Below, in pieces: positions 62,993 through 64,000 of a stretch of 64,000 bases of DNA. The notes beneath the pieces were generated by a model. That model was not told the DNA's origin. It made no database searches and saw only the letters and a list, made by a program, of their open reading frames with translations. The DNA is from Clusia tigrina (taxonomy: Eukaryota > Arthropoda > Insecta > Diptera > Clusiidae), in NCBI GenBank assembly GCA_920105625.2, contig OV050031.1:69449995-69513994 (forward strand), written 5' to 3'. Numbering within the stretch: position 1 is the stretch's first letter; the number at the start of each line of letters is the position of its first letter. The position numbers were made by a program, and so were the translations under genes.

Positions 62993-64000
62993 GACGCCTA
63001 CAGAGACGCTGACAGAAGCTGCGACGCTGAGAGATGCTGCGATGCCGACTGAGACGACGACTGATGCAGAGAGGGGTAGACATAGGCATAGAGAAGGTAG
63101 CAGACACCCCAATCGACAGCGGCAACAAATGAAACGCCTACAGAGACACTGACAGAGACTGCGACGCGTACTGAGACGCCGACTGAGGCAGATAGGGGTA
63201 GATATAGGCATAGAGAAGGCAGCAGACCCCCCAATCGACAGCGGCAGCGACTGAGCCGCCTACAGAGACGCTGACATTGGCTGCGACGCCTACTGAGACG
63301 CCGACTGAGGCAGATAGGGGTAGATAAAGGCATAGAGAAGGCAGCAGACTCCCCAATCGACAACGGCAGCGACTGAGCCGCTTACAGAGACGCTGACATA
63401 GGCTGCGACGCCTACTGAGACGCCGACTGAGGCAGATAGGGGTAGAGAAAGGCATAGAGGAGGCAGCAGACCCAGCCCAATCGACAGCGGCAACAACTGA
63501 GACGCCTACAGATACGCTGACATAGGCTGCGACGCCTACTGAGACGCCGACTGAGGCAGATAGGGGTAGATAAAGGCATAGAGAAGGCAGCAGACTCCCC
63601 AATCGACAACGGCAGCGACTGAGATGCCTACAGAGACGCTGACAAGAGGCTGCGACGCCGACTGAGACGCCGACTGCGGCAGATAGGGGTAGATATATGC
63701 AGAGAAGGCAGCAGACCTTCCAATCGACAGCGGCAACAACTGAGACGCATACAGAGACGCTGATAGACTGACAGAGGTTGCGAAGCCGACTGTGACGCCG
63801 ACTGAGGCAGGTAGGGGTAGATATAGGCATAGAGAAAGCAGCAGACCCACCAATCGACAACGGCAACAACTGAGACGTCTACAGAGACGCTGATAGAGGC
63901 TGCGACGCCGACTGAGTTGCCGGCTGAGGCAGATAGGGAGAGATATAGGCATACAGAAGGCAGCAGACACCCCTATCGACAGCGGCAGCGTCTGAGACGC

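Larger units (their letters stand above)
1..64000 (+). repeat. Satellite DNA array, 110/122-bp monomer, head-to-tail
   Basis: The same unit recurs from the first to the last base. Landmarks in each monomer are GACGCCTACAGAGACGCTG, one or more GACGCCGACTGA units, GGCAGATAGGGGTAGATA, GGCATAGAGAAGGCAGCAG, a C run, and AATCGACAGCGGCAGCGACT. I estimate about 530-560 monomers, all in one orientation apart from two short inverted segments. My consensus is 122 bp with two 12-bp units and 110 bp with one. Composition by hand count is A 36, C 33, G 41, T 12 per 122. No unique sequence over 300 bp interrupts the array, and both window edges lie inside it. Function is unknown; satellite arrays of this size are typical of eukaryotic heterochromatin. 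Confidence 0.98.
54000..64000 (+). repeat. Array domain D (GGCGCGTAGG marker monomers)
   Basis: Satellite monomers to the window end. The marker GGCGCGTAGGG occurs near 54865, 55577, 55701, 57061, 57183, 59696, 62183 and 62573, plus once at 50466 in domain C. Other local variants are AGAAATAGGCATTCAG (54.7-62.5 kb), GTAGATAAAGGCATAG (60.6 and 63.3-63.6 kb), and GACCCAGCCCAA in place of the C run (60.89 and 63.47 kb). The array runs off the end of the window. Confidence 0.78.

Noticed and set aside
1..64000. CRISPR array
   Set aside because: The repeats are contiguous and 110-122 bp long, with no unique spacers and no cas genes.
1..64000. Array of small RNA or tRNA/5S genes
   Set aside because: No tRNA-like cloverleaf, 5S-like internal promoter (A or C box) or conserved terminator run was recognised in the monomer.
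1..64000. Telomeric repeat or CENP-B box
   Set aside because: GATAGGGGTAG only superficially resembles TTAGGG-type repeats and occurs once per monomer. No CENP-B-box-like motif was seen in the consensus.

Overview
The whole 64 kb window is one uninterrupted, head-to-tail satellite (tandem-repeat) array. I find no unique-sequence gene, RNA gene, transposon, CRISPR array or promoter, and neither edge of the array. The monomer is about 110 or 122 bp, depending on whether it carries one or two copies of an internal 12-bp unit (GACGCCGACTGA). Landmarks in order are GACGCCTACAGAGACGCTG, the 12-bp units, GGCAGATAGGGGTAGATA, GGCATAGAGAAGGCAGCAG, a run of usually 5-7 C, then AATCGACAGCGGCAGCGACT. An array this long points to a eukaryotic heterochromatic or other satellite locus (centromeric, pericentromeric, subtelomeric or knob-like). 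The lineage cannot be named from the sequence. By hand count on my consensus, GC is about 61% and CpG is about as frequent as base composition predicts.

Region by region, variant monomers mark four domains. Domain A (about 1-5.0 kb) has monomers with a GACTTGTTCAAAGACG variant and a 981/963-bp tandem duplication. Domain B (about 5.0-23.9 kb) is marked by eight monomers with GGTTTAGAAACAG and holds large higher-order units (starts near 6155, 11894 and 16639) and the longest 12-bp expansions. Domain C (about 23.9-54 kb) has GAGGAATATAGGGG monomers, poly-C tracts up to 18 nt, and tandem duplications of 4.40, 3.12 and 2.65-2.77 kb. Domain D (about 54-64 kb) is rich in GGCGCGTAGG monomers and has a 1.49/1.50-kb tandem duplication and a 34-bp-arm hairpin palindrome.

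The array appears to evolve by in-register unequal exchange. Duplicated blocks join at equivalent monomer positions, and most differences between copies are whole monomers (about 121-122 bp, or 366 bp = 3 x 122), 12-bp or 18-bp units, or C-run lengths. Two small inverted segments (near 37.96 and 60.6 kb) are the only orientation breaks I found and look like template-switch scars.

Many open frames exist on the minus strand, but they follow from the repeat geometry. The minus strand is A-poor, each monomer has one ATG and one TAG, and the monomer length is 2 modulo 3, so a frame meets its stop in the third monomer (about 105 codons). I therefore annotate no CDS.
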